Assembly (NCBI GenBank): GCA_007128755.1 | Contig: SKWV01000493.1 | Location: 1-5,536, forward strand | Direction: 5' to 3' | From: Trueperaceae bacterium | Lineage (GTDB): Bacteria > Deinococcota > Deinococci > Deinococcales > Trueperaceae | Length of the DNA: 5,536 nt | Part shown: positions 5,402-5,536 of the stretch, piece after piece | Position numbering within the stretch: position 1 is the first letter of the stretch | Layout: each line of letters opens with the position of its first letter | The notes under the pieces: model-generated | Database searches by the model: none | Told to the model about the DNA's origin: nothing | What the model saw: only the letters and a program-made list of their open reading frames with translations | Program-made: the position numbers and the translations under genes

Positions 5402-5536
5402 GTGACCATCGTGGTCGACCGCGCCCTCAGACCTCTCAAGTCGCGGACCCTCGCGCCGCTGGCCCACGCCCTGCGGCGCGTCCCGCCCGGCGCCATCACC
5501 GCCGCCGCCCTCGCCGTCGGCCTGGCGGCGGCGGCC
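5402..5536 (+). CDS. Probable CDP-alcohol phosphatidyltransferase, N-terminal part only
   Basis: The first 45 codons of a plus-strand gene run off the window edge. The protein starts MTIVVDRALRPL and continues with an amphipathic stretch (LAPLAHALRRV), then PPGAITAAALAVGLAAAA entering a hydrophobic helix. In phospholipid-synthesis enzymes of the CDP-OH_P_transf family, which swap CMP of CDP-diacylglycerol or a related CDP-alcohol for another alcohol in the membrane, the same order appears: an LxxLxxRLxxxPNxIT-like element, then helix 1. The diagnostic DG-AR aspartate motif would lie beyond the edge, so the call is tentative and the substrate unknown. GTG 5402 gives the longest plausible start; GTG 5411 is the alternative, and neither has a strong ribosome site. 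The frame has no stop for some distance upstream but lacks other start codons nearby. Confidence 0.5.
   Translation, partial: MTIVVDRALRPLKSRTLAPLAHALRRVPPGAITAAALAVGLAAAA

Overview
The window comes from a very GC-rich bacterial chromosome. Nearly all of it is transcribed on the minus strand, so genes read from right to left. The core is a complete four-gene succinate dehydrogenase operon, sdhC-sdhD-sdhA-sdhB (about 5164 down to 1922). Next comes a separate gene for a secreted family 5 extracellular solute-binding protein of the peptide/nickel ABC-importer type (1677 down to 178). The SdhC start (MYRGREGQWAF), the order C-D-A-B, the predicted two-haem membrane anchor and the Sec signal peptide ending in LA-Q all resemble Deinococcota (Thermus, Deinococcus or Truepera-like bacteria). 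That placement is inference from remembered family features, not a search result.

Layout from left to right. Positions 1-177 are noncoding downstream of the solute-binding protein gene and hold two strong hairpins (132-174 and 72-101). The second is followed on the minus strand by a pyrimidine-rich run and is the likely terminator. Positions 178-1677 encode the solute-binding protein. Positions 1678-1921 (244 nt) are noncoding and unusually structured: a 9-bp palindrome (1789-1811), two exact tandem copies of a 26-bp unit (1811-1862), and a perfect 16-bp-stem hairpin (1857-1896) just after sdhB. Positions 1922-5164 are the tightly packed sdh operon with overlapping or nearly touching genes. 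Positions 5165-5401 are a divergent intergenic region with one hairpin and no promoter I can name with confidence. At 5402 a plus-strand gene begins and runs off the edge; its 45 visible residues look like the N-terminus of a CDP-alcohol phosphatidyltransferase.

The Sdh proteins form complex II. SdhA carries covalent FAD and oxidises succinate, SdhB passes electrons through three iron-sulphur clusters, and SdhC/SdhD hold haem b and the quinone site in the membrane. All catalytic and cluster-binding residues I could check are present. Each anchor subunit has a histidine in both helix I and helix II, as expected for a two-haem (type A) enzyme. Two quinone-site residues known from E. coli SdhB are replaced.

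This is mainly a housekeeping region. I found no sign of a new defence, mobile or biosynthetic system. The most unusual items are the structured sdhB-to-binding-protein gap, the binding-protein gene without permease genes beside it, and the haem/quinone-site residue pattern.
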